From Rhizobium sp. 16-488-2b (GTDB taxonomy: Bacteria > Pseudomonadota > Alphaproteobacteria > Rhizobiales > Rhizobiaceae), in assembly GCF_017741815.1 (NCBI RefSeq), contig NZ_JAGHMF010000016.1, positions 1 to 64,000 of the forward strand: a stretch of DNA of 64,000 bases. Direction: 5' to 3'. The translations under genes were made by a program, and so were the position numbers. Under the pieces are notes generated by a model. The model worked only from the letters and a program-made list of their open reading frames with translations, was not told the origin of the DNA and did not search any database. This document shows, one piece after another, positions 55,544 through 64,000 of the stretch (position 1 is its first letter; each line of letters opens with the position of its first letter).

Positions 55544-57010
55544 ATGAACGACAGCATCCGCTTTATCCTGAACGGCGAAGACCTCACGCTGAAAGACGTC
55601 AAGCCTACCGAGACGCTGCTCGATTTCCTGCGGCTGAAGCGCCGGCTGACGGGCACGAAGGAAGGATGCGCCGAGGGCGACTGCGGCGCCTGCACGGTTC
55701 TGGTCGGCCGGCTGATCGACGGCAAGTTGCACTATGAATCCGTCAATGCCTGCATCCGCTTCATCGGCTCGCTGAACGCCACCCATGTCGTCAGCGTCGA
55801 GCATCTGGCCGCGAAAGACGGTACGCTGCATCCGGTGCAGCAGGCGATGGTCGACTGTCACGGCTCGCAATGCGGCTTCTGCACGCCCGGCTTCGTCATG
55901 TCGATGTATGGATTGTGGCTCGCAAACAGCAATCCCGACCGTGCCGAGATCGAAAAGGCGCTGCAGGGCAATCTCTGTCGCTGCACCGGCTACGAGCCAA
56001 TCGTCAAGGCCGCCGAACAGGTGGCGAGGACGCGGCCGAGCGCGCTGTTCGACCCGCTGGAACGCACCCGCTCCGACATCGTCGCAAGACTGTGGGCGAT
56101 GCAGGGATCAGGCACCATCTCGATCACCTCCGGCGAGGACCGTCTGCTGGTGCCAGGCTCGCTGGAAGCGCTGGCACGCATTCTGGCCGACGAGCCGAAG
56201 GCAACCATCGTTGCCGGCTCGACCGATGTCGGGCTTTGGGTGACCAAGCAGATGCGGGCGCTGAACCCCGTGGTCTTCATCAATCATCTCCAGGAATTGC
56301 AGACGATCACCTCTGGCGAAGGCGGCATCACAATCGGCGCCGGCGTGACCTACACCCGCGCCTTCGAGACTATCGCCAGCAAGGTCCCGACGCTCGGCCG
56401 GCTGATCACCCGCATCGGCGGCGAGCAGGTGCGCAACATGGGTACGATCGGCGGCAACATTGCCAACGGTTCGCCGATCGGCGACAGCCCGCCGCCGCTG
56501 ATCGCGCTCGGCGCCACCGTCAAGCTGCGCTCGACGGAGGGCACGCGCATGCTGCGGCTGGAGGATTATTTCATCGACTACGGCAAGCAGGACCGTCGCC
56601 CCGGCGAGTTCGTCGAAAGCCTCTTCGTGCCCTACCCGGCCGAGGACACGCATTTCGCCGTCTACAAGATCACCAAGCGCCGCGACGAAGACATCACCGC
56701 CGTGCTCGGCGCCTTCTATCTGACGCTCGACGAGCAGGGCGACGTCAACGATGTGAGAATAGCCTTCGGCGGCATGGCCGGCACGCCGAAGCGCGCCCGC
56801 GCCGTCGAAAACGAACTGATCGGCCGCCCGTGGAATGAGGAGACGATCGAGGCGGTGAGAGACGCCTTCGACAGCGACTTCCAGCCGCTTTCGGATTGGC
56901 GCGCGACGTCGGAGTATCGGCAGATGACGGCGAAGAATTTGCTGACGCGGTTCTATCTGGAGACGACGGGCACGCCGGCCGAGCTGCGGCGGTTCGAGGA
57001 GGTGGCGTGA
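55544..57010 (+). CDS. xdhA: xanthine dehydrogenase small subunit (2Fe-2S and FAD)
   Basis: The 488-residue subunit carries two 2Fe-2S clusters: Cys residues in GCAEGDCGACTVLV (first) and in QCGFCTPG with NLCRCTGY (second). An FAD-binding domain starts near 205 (ATIVAGSTDVGLWVTKQMRALNPVVFINHL, GEQVRNMGTIGGNIANGSPIGDSPPPLIALGA). Electrons pass from xanthine via molybdenum (XdhB) to FAD and NAD+. It is in the bdhA-xdhA-xdhB operon. Confidence 0.96.
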   Translation: MNDSIRFILNGEDLTLKDVKPTETLLDFLRLKRRLTGTKEGCAEGDCGACTVLVGRLIDGKLHYESVNACIRFIGSLNATHVVSVEHLAAKDGTLHPVQQAMVDCHGSQCGFCTPGFVMSMYGLWLANSNPDRAEIEKALQGNLCRCTGYEPIVKAAEQVARTRPSALFDPLERTRSDIVARLWAMQGSGTISITSGEDRLLVPGSLEALARILADEPKATIVAGSTDVGLWVTKQMRALNPVVFINHLQELQTITSGEGGITIGAGVTYTRAFETIASKVPTLGRLITRIGGEQVRNMGTIGGNIANGSPIGDSPPPLIALGATVKLRSTEGTRMLRLEDYFIDYGKQDRRPGEFVESLFVPYPAEDTHFAVYKITKRRDEDITAVLGAFYLTLDEQGDVNDVRIAFGGMAGTPKRARAVENELIGRPWNEETIEAVRDAFDSDFQPLSDWRATSEYRQMTAKNLLTRFYLETTGTPAELRRFEEVA

Positions 57011-57029
57011 TGGGGTATGATTTGTACCG

Positions 57030-57178
57030 TTGTGCCGTGCAGCCCCCTCATCCGACCCTTCGGGCCACCTTCTCCCCTATGGGGCGAAGGGAAGATGGAG
57101 CGAGCGCCCGGCCACGAGTCTCTTCTCCCCAACGGGGAGAAGGTGCCGGCAGGCGGATGAGGGGGCCACTCGGCACAA
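57030..57178. repeat. RIME-like palindromic repeat, family B
   Basis: The outer inverted arms, TTGTGCCGTGCAG-like on the left and CCACTCGGCACAA on the right, enclose CCCCCTCATCCG/CGGATGAGGGGG and two hairpins of the TTCTCCCC/GGGGAGAA type. It differs from family A in sequence though not in layout. It sits in the 217-bp gap between xdhA and xdhB, where it would be transcribed as part of the operon mRNA. Confidence 0.85.
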
Positions 57179-57227
57179 CATCAACCCCCATCCTCACATC
57201 AACACCCACCACAGGAGGCAACCCCTG

Positions 57228-59567
57228 ATGGACAAGTCTGCCTTCCCCGACCCCACCTTCATCATATCCGGCCCGATGCACGCCTCGCGCCGCCATGACA
57301 GCGCCCACAAGCACGTCACCGGCATGGCCGATTACATCGACGACCTTCCGGAACCATCCGGCCTGCTCCACGGCGCGCTCGGCCTGTCGGACCGGGCGCA
57401 TGCCGAGATCGTCAGCATGGACCTTTCCGAGGTCGCCGCCACCCCCGGCGTCGTCTGGGTCTTCACCGGCAAGGACGTGCCTGGGATCAACGACGTCAGC
57501 TCCAACGGCAGCCACGACGAGCCGCTGCTGGCCGAAACCAAGGTCGAGTTCCACCAGCAGCCGATCTTCGCCGTGATCGCCGAGACCCGCGATATCGCGC
57601 GCCGCGCCGCCCGCAAGGCGAAGATCGAATATCGCGATCTCGCCCACTGGAGCGACATCGACGGCGCTCTGGAAAACGGCGGCGCGCTGGTCACCAGTCC
57701 GATGACGCTGAGCCGCGGCGAAGCGAAGAAAGAGATGGCAAACGCCGCCCGCCGGCTGAAGGGCCAGATGCGGATCGGCGGCCAAGAGCACTTCTACCTC
57801 GAAGGCCAGATCGCCATGGCCATTCCCGGCGAGGACGACGAGGTCGCGGTCTGGTCCTCGACGCAGCACCCGAGCGAGATCCAGCACATCGTCGGCCATG
57901 TGCTCAACATCCCCTCCAACGCCGTGACGGTGAACGTGCGCCGCATGGGCGGCGGCTTCGGCGGCAAGGAAACGCAGGGCAACCAGTTCGCGGCACTCGC
58001 CGCCATCGCCGCCAAGAAGCTGAAACGATCAATCAAATTCCGCCCCGACCGCGACGAGGACATGGCGGCCACAGGCAAGCGCCACGACTTCATGGTCGAT
58101 TACGAACTCGGCTTCGACGAGGAAGGCCGCATCCACGCGGTCGACGCCACCTATGCGGCCCGCTGCGGCTTTTCTTCGGACCTGTCAGGCCCGGTTACCG
58201 ATCGCGCGCTGTTTCATGCCGACTCAAGCTATTTCTATCCGCATGTGCACCTGACCTCGAAGCCGCTCAAGACCCACACCGTCTCCAACACCGCCTTTCG
58301 CGGCTTCGGTGGGCCGCAGGGCATGCTGGGCGCCGAGCGCTTCATCGAGGAAATCGCCTATGCCGTCGGCAAGGACCCGCTTGATATCAGAAAACTGAAT
58401 TTCTACGGCCAGCCCGGCTCCGGCCGCACGCTGACGCCCTATCACCAGGAGGTCGAGGACAGCATTCTGGACCGGATCGTCGGCGAGCTCGAGGAGAGCG
58501 CCGATTATCAGGCGCGACGCCGAGAGATCATCGAGTTCAACCGCGACAGCCGCTACATCAAAAAGGGCATCGCGCTGACGCCGGTAAAGTTCGGCATCTC
58601 CTTCACGCTCACCGCCTTCAACCAGGCCGGCGCCCTCGTCCATGTCTACCAGGACGGCTCGATCCACCTGAACCATGGTGGCACCGAGATGGGCCAGGGC
58701 CTCTACACCAAGGTGGCGCAGGTTCTGGCCGACAGCTTCCAGGTCGATATCGAGCATGTGAAGATCACCGCGACGACGACGGGCAAGGTGCCCAATACGT
58801 CGGCGACCGCCGCCTCCTCCGGCACCGATCTCAACGGCATGGCGGCCTATGACGCCGCCCGCCAGATCAAGGAACGCCTCGTCGCCTTCGCTGCCGAGAA
58901 ATGGGACGTCCCGGTCTCCGACATCGCCTTCCTGCCCAACCGGGTGCGCGTGGGCAACCAGGAAATCCCCTTCCCCGACTTCATCCGCCAGGCCTATTTC
59001 GCCCGCGTCCAGCTGTCGGCGGCCGGCTTCTACAAGACCCCGAAGATCCACTGGGACCGCGCCGCCGGAAAGGGCACGCCGTTCTATTACTACTCCTACG
59101 GCGCCTCCTGCACCGAGGTCTCGATCGACACGCTGACCGGCGAATACCTGATCGACCGCACCGATATCCTCCACGACGTCGGCCGCTCGCTGAACCCGGC
59201 CATCGACATCGGCCAGGTCGAGGGCGCTTTCGTGCAAGGCATGGGCTGGCTGACGACGGAAGAGCTCTGGTGGGACGCCAAGGGGCGCCTGCGCACCCAC
59301 GCCCCCTCCACCTACAAGATCCCACTCGCCTCCGACCGGCCGAAGATCTTCAACGTCAAGCTGGCCGAATGGTCCGAAAACGCCGAACAGACCATCGGCC
59401 GCTCCAAGGCCGTCGGCGAACCACCCTTCATGCTGGCGATCTCGGTGCTCGAAGCGCTGTCGATGGCTGTGGCGAGTGTGGCGGATTACAAGGTCTGCCC
59501 GAGGCTGGACGCGCCGGCGACGCCGGAGCGGGTGTTGATGGCGGTCGAGCGGATGAAGGCGGTATGA
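57228..59567 (+). CDS. xdhB: xanthine dehydrogenase large subunit (molybdenum)
   Basis: The 779-residue subunit binds the molybdopterin cofactor and oxidises hypoxanthine and xanthine to urate. Family regions are GGFGGKETQ (about 243), AFRGFGGPQGMLGAER with the substrate Arg, GTEMGQGLYTKVAQV and, near the C-terminus, VGEPPFMLAIS with the catalytic Glu. AGGAGG lies about 9 nt before the ATG. It follows xdhA after a repeat element. It works with XdhA in an (AB)2 enzyme. Confidence 0.96.
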   Translation: MDKSAFPDPTFIISGPMHASRRHDSAHKHVTGMADYIDDLPEPSGLLHGALGLSDRAHAEIVSMDLSEVAATPGVVWVFTGKDVPGINDVSSNGSHDEPLLAETKVEFHQQPIFAVIAETRDIARRAARKAKIEYRDLAHWSDIDGALENGGALVTSPMTLSRGEAKKEMANAARRLKGQMRIGGQEHFYLEGQIAMAIPGEDDEVAVWSSTQHPSEIQHIVGHVLNIPSNAVTVNVRRMGGGFGGKETQGNQFAALAAIAAKKLKRSIKFRPDRDEDMAATGKRHDFMVDYELGFDEEGRIHAVDATYAARCGFSSDLSGPVTDRALFHADSSYFYPHVHLTSKPLKTHTVSNTAFRGFGGPQGMLGAERFIEEIAYAVGKDPLDIRKLNFYGQPGSGRTLTPYHQEVEDSILDRIVGELEESADYQARRREIIEFNRDSRYIKKGIALTPVKFGISFTLTAFNQAGALVHVYQDGSIHLNHGGTEMGQGLYTKVAQVLADSFQVDIEHVKITATTTGKVPNTSATAASSGTDLNGMAAYDAARQIKERLVAFAAEKWDVPVSDIAFLPNRVRVGNQEIPFPDFIRQAYFARVQLSAAGFYKTPKIHWDRAAGKGTPFYYYSYGASCTEVSIDTLTGEYLIDRTDILHDVGRSLNPAIDIGQVEGAFVQGMGWLTTEELWWDAKGRLRTHAPSTYKIPLASDRPKIFNVKLAEWSENAEQTIGRSKAVGEPPFMLAISVLEALSMAVASVADYKVCPRLDAPATPERVLMAVERMKAV

Positions 59568-59859
59568 CTGGGAATGCGGGGTTTGGTGGGTTTGCTGGGC
59601 TCGCAGGATTTGCTGGCCTTGCGGGCGTGGCACACCCCCCTCTGCCCTGCCGGGCATCTCCCCCACAAGGGGGGAGATCGACTCGTGGCAATGCTTTCGC
59701 AGACGTTGAGGGTAGAGCGAGCGGCCGCCCCCAGCCAATCTCCCCACCTGTGGGGGAGATGCCCGGCAGGGCAGAGGGGGGTATCACACCCACAAACCTA
59801 ACCTTCATAAACTCCGCCCAGACCAGCCTCACCCCGACAATCCCCCCGGTCATCCCACA
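59568..59859. other. intergenic region between xdhB and xdhC
   Basis: 292 bases occupied mostly by family A repeat copy 4. No gene is supported. Ahead of xdhC no clear Shine-Dalgarno is visible, so transcription and translation signals for xdhC are uncertain. Confidence 0.6.
59633..59787 (+). repeat. RIME-like palindromic repeat, family A copy 4
   Basis: Same orientation and same central block (GAGCGAGCGGCCGCCCCCAG) as copy 1, including the CGACTCGT segment after the left arm and the TATCACACCCAC flank on the right. Located between xdhB and xdhC. The arms are nearly perfect, so the element should form a strong RNA structure if transcribed. Confidence 0.87.
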
Positions 59860-60678
59860 ATGACCACCCTCCCCCAATTCCTCGCCACCCACCCCGACAC
59901 CATCCTGATCGACATCACCGGCACCCAGGGCTCCACCCCGCGCGAGACCGGCACCTTCATGATCGTCTCAGCCGACACCATCTGGGGCACCATCGGCGGA
60001 GGCCAGTTCGAGTTCATGGCGATCACCAACGCCCGCAAGCTTCTGGAGGGTGCCGACGGCCGCGAGATGATGGACATCCCGCTCGGCCCGGAGATCGGCC
60101 AGTGCTGCGGCGGGCGCACGCAGCTCAGGTTTCGCCGCGTGACGGATGCCGTGATCCGCGAGCTGGAGGAACGGCGCAGCGATGAGGCGGAGCGGCGGCC
60201 GGAGGTGTGGCTGTTCGGCGCCGGCCATGTCGGGCGCGCGCTCGCGACAGCGCTTTCGCCGCTGCCGCTTGATGTCACCGTGATCGAGACCCGCGAGGAG
60301 GAACTCGCGCATCTGCCTGATGGTATCAACGCCCGCCTCGTCGCCATGCCCGAAGCGCTGGTGCAGGAGATGCGCGCGGGCGCCGTCGTCGTCATCCTCA
60401 CGCATGACCATGCGCTCGATTTTTTAATCGCCCGCGAGGCGCTCGCCCGCGCCGATCTCGCCTATACCGGCATGATCGGCTCGGCCACCAAGCGCGCTAC
60501 CTTCTCAAGCTGGCTGCAGCGCGAGGCGGGTGGCGAGAGAGCGTGGATGGAGCGGTTGACGCTGCCGATCGGCGGTCAACAGGTGCGCGACAAGCGGCCG
60601 GAAGTGATCGCCGCCATGACCGCGGCCGAAATCCTGACCGCGCTCGCCGCCTACCGTGTCCGCGCATCCTCGATATAG
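59860..60678 (+). CDS. xdhC: XdhC molybdenum cofactor insertion chaperone
   Basis: The 272-residue protein sulfurates and inserts the molybdenum cofactor into XdhB. The N-terminal region IDITGTQGSTPRETGTFMIVS and GGGQFEF are XdhC blocks. A Rossmann-like domain follows (WLFGAGHVGRALATALSPLPLDVTVIE), and C-terminal YTGMIGSATKRATF is a family hallmark. It is separated from xdhB by a repeat but likely belongs to the same functional unit. The last 28 bp overlap the end of the convergent small gene. Confidence 0.95.
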   Translation: MTTLPQFLATHPDTILIDITGTQGSTPRETGTFMIVSADTIWGTIGGGQFEFMAITNARKLLEGADGREMMDIPLGPEIGQCCGGRTQLRFRRVTDAVIRELEERRSDEAERRPEVWLFGAGHVGRALATALSPLPLDVTVIETREEELAHLPDGINARLVAMPEALVQEMRAGAVVVILTHDHALDFLIAREALARADLAYTGMIGSATKRATFSSWLQREAGGERAWMERLTLPIGGQQVRDKRPEVIAAMTAAEILTALAAYRVRASSI

Positions 60679-60866
60679 GGATCGCGCCCGTCCATGAAGC
60701 CGAGGTCGCGCTTGACGCGATCCGGCATGCCCTCAAGATCCAGCCGGTCCGGCCGCGCCAGACGCACGGCAAGCGCTCGCAACAGATGCGCCAGCCGCTC
60801 GAAAGCCCTGACATGGGTCGGTTCGGCCACCTGTTGGGCCATATGTTCGTTGGTTACGCAAGCCAT
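60651..60866 (-). CDS. small conserved protein beside lysR-type gene
   Basis: The 71-residue protein has an amphipathic N-terminal helix (NEHMAQQVAEPTHVRAFERLAHLLRALAVRLA) and the C-terminal block MPDRVKRDLGFMDGRDPYIEDARTR, somewhat reminiscent of DUF1127-type proteins. GAGGTG lies 5 nt before the ATG. It is divergent from the LysR gene and its end overlaps xdhC by 28 bp on the other strand, so the LysR protein may regulate it. I do not recognise a function. Confidence 0.65.
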   Translation of the reverse strand: MACVTNEHMAQQVAEPTHVRAFERLAHLLRALAVRLARPDRLDLEGMPDRVKRDLGFMDGRDPYIEDARTR

Positions 60867-60967
60867 GACATCACCTCGATAATCTGATCTGATGACTTGC
60901 AGATTGCGCCGATTAATGCTGCAATTCCAATCGAACAACCGTCTGCATGCATAAAGAGAACTTATCC

Positions 60968-61873
60968 ATGAAGCTGTCCAAGCAGGTTCCGCTGAATGCG
61001 CTGCGCGTCTTCGAGGCCGTGGCAAGGCTCGGCAGCTTCACCAAGGCCGGCGATGAGCTCGGCATGACGCAGACGGCCGTCAGCTATCAGGTGAAACTGT
61101 TGGAGGAGAATATCGGCGAGCCGCTGTTTTTGCGCCGCCCGCGCCAGATCAGCCTGACGGACACCGGCGAACTGCTGCTCCCGAAAGTGTCCGACGCCTT
61201 CGTGCTTTTGAACGAGGCGATGGCCGAGGCGCGCGGCGAGATCGAATCGACGCTGCTGATCAACACCATCGCCACCTTCGCCTCGCACTGGCTGGCGCGA
61301 AGGCTGGGCACCTTCCAGCTCAGGCATCCCGCGATCGCGGTGCGGCTATCGACATCGGAAGCGCTGATCGATTTCACCCGCGAATCCGTCGACGTCGCCA
61401 TCCGCTCGGGCGACGGCAACTGGCGCGGGCTGATCGCGGACAAGCTGCTCGATGTCGACTTCACCCCGATGCTGAGCCCGAAACTGGCGGAAAGCGTCGG
61501 CGGCATCCACAAGCCCGAGGACCTGATGAAACTGCCGATCATCGGCGCCACCGATCCCTGGTGGCAAATCTGGTTCAAGGCGGCAGGCCTGACCGATCTC
61601 GGCCTGGAATCGCGCCCGCGCAGCCAGTATGGCTCGCAGACCTTCGAGGCGAGTGCGGCCATGGCCGGCCAGGGCGTCGCCATCCTGACGCCTGCTTTCT
61701 ATGGCGACGAACTCGCCCAGGGCCGCCTCTACCAGCCCTTCGAGATGACCCGCAGCGACGATCGCGGCTATTGGCTGGTCTACGCCGAAAACCGCCGCAA
61801 CGTCCCGAAGATCAAGGCCTTCCGCAGCTGGATCCTCGAAGAGATCGCTCGCGACAAAGAGAGCGCTCAGTAG
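60968..61873 (+). CDS. LysR family transcriptional regulator, GcvA-like
   Basis: The 301-residue protein has a LysR helix-turn-helix (PLNALRVFEAVARLGSFTKAGDELGMTQTAVSYQVKLLEENIGEPLFLRR, about 7-56) and a substrate-binding domain. The GcvA-like style is seen in LASHWLARRL-type FASHWLARRLGTFQLRHPAIAVRL. It starts at ATG 60968 (MKLSKQVPLN) or at an in-frame ATG 7 codons upstream. It is divergent from the small conserved gene, a likely target. The effector is unknown. Confidence 0.9.
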   Translation: MKLSKQVPLNALRVFEAVARLGSFTKAGDELGMTQTAVSYQVKLLEENIGEPLFLRRPRQISLTDTGELLLPKVSDAFVLLNEAMAEARGEIESTLLINTIATFASHWLARRLGTFQLRHPAIAVRLSTSEALIDFTRESVDVAIRSGDGNWRGLIADKLLDVDFTPMLSPKLAESVGGIHKPEDLMKLPIIGATDPWWQIWFKAAGLTDLGLESRPRSQYGSQTFEASAAMAGQGVAILTPAFYGDELAQGRLYQPFEMTRSDDRGYWLVYAENRRNVPKIKAFRSWILEEIARDKESAQ

Positions 61874-62234
61874 CCCATTTCAGGCGCATAGAAGCAGCGT
61901 GGCGTATCCTCGTTGGGAAACAGGCAGAGATGATAGTCGCCATCGCCCGATTTCATCGCCCGGCCCATCGGCAGCAGGAAGACGTGGGCATGGGTGACGA
62001 GCCGGTGGTCCCCCGGCAGAAGCGTCACCCGATAGCCGTTCGGCGTGATCGCGACGCTCTTCGGCGGGATCATCTGGCAATCGCCCGTCTCGTTGTCGCC
62101 GTTGCAACAATAGGGCTCGTACGCCCAGCCGGATGGGGCGTCATGGGCCTGGCGCCATTGGTCTGGACGCCGGGGATTTGGACACAGGACGAAAAGGCAA
62201 TCATCACAACCACAAGAATACTGCGCATCAGCAT
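61867..62234 (-). pseudogene. small secreted Cys-rich protein, apparently frameshifted
   Basis: The end of the gene reads AHDAPSGWAYEPYCCNGD, MIPPKSVAITPNGY, LLPGDHRLVTHAHVFLLP and NEDTPRCFYAPEMGY, which is a familiar rhizobial secreted family of about 110-120 residues. A signal peptide (MLMRSILVVVMIAFSSC) with a GGAG ribosome site starts at 62234 but in a different frame. The two halves would join if one or two bases were changed between about 62130 and 62200. The last 7 bp overlap the end of the LysR gene. Disruption or a sequencing error are both possible. Function unknown. Confidence 0.6.
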
Positions 62235-62429
62235 CTTCTCCGTCGATGAATGCGCCGCCACGCCGATGCGGTTTCCCCTCGTCTCGGCGGCTTTGCATAA
62301 AACTGTAATGAAGTCTTGGCATTTCAATGGCGGACAAATTTTCAGGTCTGGGTGCAGAAATAGATCTTGCAACCAAGCGGATAGCCACCGCACTATGCTG
62401 CACTGCCAACTCCGGCATGGAGGCTGACC

Positions 62430-62906
62430 GTGCTCAATTCCGTTACAAGGATTATCGCGTTGCTGGCGACCATCGTGATGGCAAGCAATGCCGGCCATGC
62501 GGCGCAAATCGAGTTCGCCAGCCTCAAGCCTGGTGCCGTGCAGCCGGCAACGTCATCTGTGGCTCAAGATTTCGACCATATCTGCGTGTTGACGCCCTAT
62601 CAGAACACGCTCACCGACGACGTGCCGTACCGTGATCGCGTGAACGAACATCTGGCGAAGATCAAATACCAGGGCGACGAGGGAGACTTGGCGATCGTTC
62701 TCGTAAGCGCCGCCAAGGTGAACGTTCTGCATTTCACTCGATCGGATCAGTTTGACATGGACGGATCGATGTTGGCGTCGCCACATATTGCCGGATTGCC
62801 CACCCAGTTCCAACCAGCGCGCTGCGCGGATCGCGCCGATGCCAGTTTTGGCAAAATTGAAACACACGGCAGGACCTACATCATTCTGGGGAAGTTGGCC
62901 GATTGA
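62430..62906 (+). CDS. secreted hypothetical protein
   Basis: The 158-residue protein has an N-terminal signal peptide (to GHAAQ, about 24) and a soluble domain with Cys residues at ICVL and ARCAD that may form a disulfide. Starts with GTG, with GGAGG 8 nt upstream. I do not recognise the family. It lies 68 bp before puuD on the same strand, but nothing in it suggests a role in urate metabolism. Confidence 0.7.
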   Translation: MLNSVTRIIALLATIVMASNAGHAAQIEFASLKPGAVQPATSSVAQDFDHICVLTPYQNTLTDDVPYRDRVNEHLAKIKYQGDEGDLAIVLVSAAKVNVLHFTRSDQFDMDGSMLASPHIAGLPTQFQPARCADRADASFGKIETHGRTYIILGKLAD

Positions 62907-62974
62907 TGCCTCCCCCCTTTTCTCCCGCCCAAACATTCTGCACACTGCTGAATCGGAGAGAATAGGGGAACTGA

Positions 62975-64000
62975 ATGTATGAATACGCCATAGCGTGGGA
63001 ATGGCTGGCCTTTGCGGCTCGCTGGTTCCACGTCATCACCGCCGTTGCCTGGATCGGCTCGTCCTTTTATTTCATCGCGCTCGATCTCGGCCTGGTGAAG
63101 CGTCCGCATCTGCCCGTCGGCGCCTATGGCGAGGAGTGGCAGGTGCATGGCGGCGGGTTCTACCATATCCAGAAATATCTGGTGGCGCCGGCGCAGATGC
63201 CCGAGCACCTGACCTGGTTCAAATACGAGAGCTATTTCACCTGGCTCTCCGGCTTCCTGATGCTCTGTATCGTCTATTACGGCGGCGCCGATCTGTTCCT
63301 GATCGATCGCCACGTGCTCGATGTCAGCGCCCCCGTGGCGATTGCCATCTCGCTCGCCTCGCTCGCCGTCGGCTGGATCGTCTACGACCTGCTCTGCAAG
63401 TCGCCGATCGGCAAAAACACCTGGGGCCTGATGGTGGTGCTCTATGCGGTGCTGGTCTTCATGGCCTGGGGCTACACGCAGCTTTTCACCGGCCGCGCCG
63501 CCTTCCTGCATCTCGGCGCCTTCACCGCAACGATCATGTCGGCCAACGTCTTCATGATCATCATCCCCAACCAGAAGATCGTCGTGGCGGATCTCATCGC
63601 CGGCCGCACGCCGGATGCGAAATATGGCGCGATCGCCAAGCAGCGCTCGCTGCACAACAACTATCTGACGCTCCCCGTCATCTTCTTCATGCTGTCGAAC
63701 CACTATCCGCTGGCCTTCGGCACGGCCTACAACTGGGTGATCGCGGCGCTGGTCTTCCTGATGGGCGTCACCATCCGCCACTGGTTCAACACTACGCATG
63801 CCCGCAAGGGCCGCCCGACCTGGACGTGGCTGGCGACCGTGATCCTGTTCATCCTGATCATGTGGCTTTCCACCGTCCCCAAGGTGCTGACCGGCGAGAA
63901 GGACGCGGCCGCAGAAGCCGTCGCGCCAGCCTTCCAGCAGTTCGCCGGTGATCCGCACTTTCCCGCCGTCAAGCAGCTTGTCGGCACGCGCTGTTCCATG
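62975..64000 (+). CDS. puuD: urate hydroxylase PuuD, N-terminal part
   Basis: The gene continues beyond the right edge, leaving 342 codons. The visible part has an N-terminal membrane domain with helices at about 10-35, 85-105, 115-135, 148-170, 172-195, 240-255 and 280-300. It includes ARWFHVITAVAWIGSSFYFIALD and the HNNYLTLPVIFFMLSNHYP block of the PuuD (COG3748) family. The full family protein ends in a cytochrome c-like domain, not visible here. PuuD converts urate to 5-hydroxyisourate at the membrane, the step after XdhAB in purine breakdown. Confidence 0.9.
   Translation, partial: MYEYAIAWEWLAFAARWFHVITAVAWIGSSFYFIALDLGLVKRPHLPVGAYGEEWQVHGGGFYHIQKYLVAPAQMPEHLTWFKYESYFTWLSGFLMLCIVYYGGADLFLIDRHVLDVSAPVAIAISLASLAVGWIVYDLLCKSPIGKNTWGLMVVLYAVLVFMAWGYTQLFTGRAAFLHLGAFTATIMSANVFMIIIPNQKIVVADLIAGRTPDAKYGAIAKQRSLHNNYLTLPVIFFMLSNHYPLAFGTAYNWVIAALVFLMGVTIRHWFNTTHARKGRPTWTWLATVILFILIMWLSTVPKVLTGEKDAAAEAVAPAFQQFAGDPHFPAVKQLVGTRCSM

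Noticed and set aside
58224..59747. A 507-codon frame antisense to xdhB
   Set aside because: Mirrors a conserved subunit and runs into the repeat element. No start signal.
1..64000. tRNA, rRNA, CRISPR array, prophage, insertion sequence or plasmid-type genes
   Set aside because: I looked for these across the window and saw none. The repeats present are short palindromic elements and not regularly spaced direct repeats. A tRNA scan would be the decisive check.

Overview
The window is chromosomal DNA of an alphaproteobacterium of the Rhizobiaceae, most likely Rhizobium or a close relative. The pointers are a fused anthranilate synthase trpE(G) preceded by a trpL leader peptide with three Trp codons, a ShmR-type haem receptor, a choXWV choline transporter, a NolR-like repressor, the symbiosis transporter BacA, a bdhA-xdhA-xdhB gene order, and several families of palindromic intergenic repeats like those described in rhizobia. 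No phage, integrase, transposase, CRISPR array, rRNA or tRNA was seen. The assignment rests on gene content and sequence style, not on a database search.

Layout. 0-1.3 kb: end of a DUF2161 nuclease-like gene and its small partner, then a GNAT acetyltransferase. 1.3-6.5 kb: repeat element, trpE(G) with its attenuator leader, and shmR with a TGA-N9-TCA iron-responsive box. 6.5-11.7 kb: extensin-like secreted peptidase, an operon of HpPgdA-like deacetylase, MCGLCG protein and CobW GTPase, then fhs. 11.8-16.4 kb: YqhA-type membrane protein, orphan LuxR regulator, DUF2333 protein, coiled-coil protein and thymidine kinase. 16.6-23.5 kb: choline uptake choXWV, HugZ-like protein, nolR-like regulator, a LivJ-type binding protein, and a Tat-exported hydrolase facing an OhrR-like MarR regulator. 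24.1-32.2 kb: adenine deaminase, an orphan antitoxin, a PIN toxin-antitoxin pair, alpha-glucosidase, KDG kinase, a lower-GC lipoprotein island and a GT4 glycosyltransferase.

32.2-42.3 kb: MFS transporter, small beta-flower-like protein, der with its TPR partner, NnrU, polysaccharide deacetylase, a 1-kb repeat-rich stretch, bacA, a YbfB-type MFS and a PadR regulator. 42.4-49.9 kb: chemoreceptor, map, LLM oxidoreductase, a hypothetical, DoxX and SRPBCC proteins, and an ECF42-type sigma factor with its DGPF (YciI) partner. 50.0-54.4 kb: a DUF3302/HlyD pair, a frameshifted acyltransferase, an OsmC protein and glpK. 54.7-64.0 kb: bdhA-xdhA-xdhB-xdhC with repeats between its genes, a LysR regulator, small secreted proteins (one apparently frameshifted), and the start of the urate hydroxylase gene puuD.

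Together the genes describe a soil or plant-associated heterotroph that imports haem, choline and amino acids, degrades purines (ade, xdhABC, puuD) and polyhydroxybutyrate (bdhA), and carries BacA. Most of the window is ordinary core genome. The points most worth a second look are the apparently leaderless trpL transcript, a PIN toxin-antitoxin pair in reversed order with a perfect palindrome inside its promoter, the CobW operon, and the repeat-bounded stretch next to bacA.
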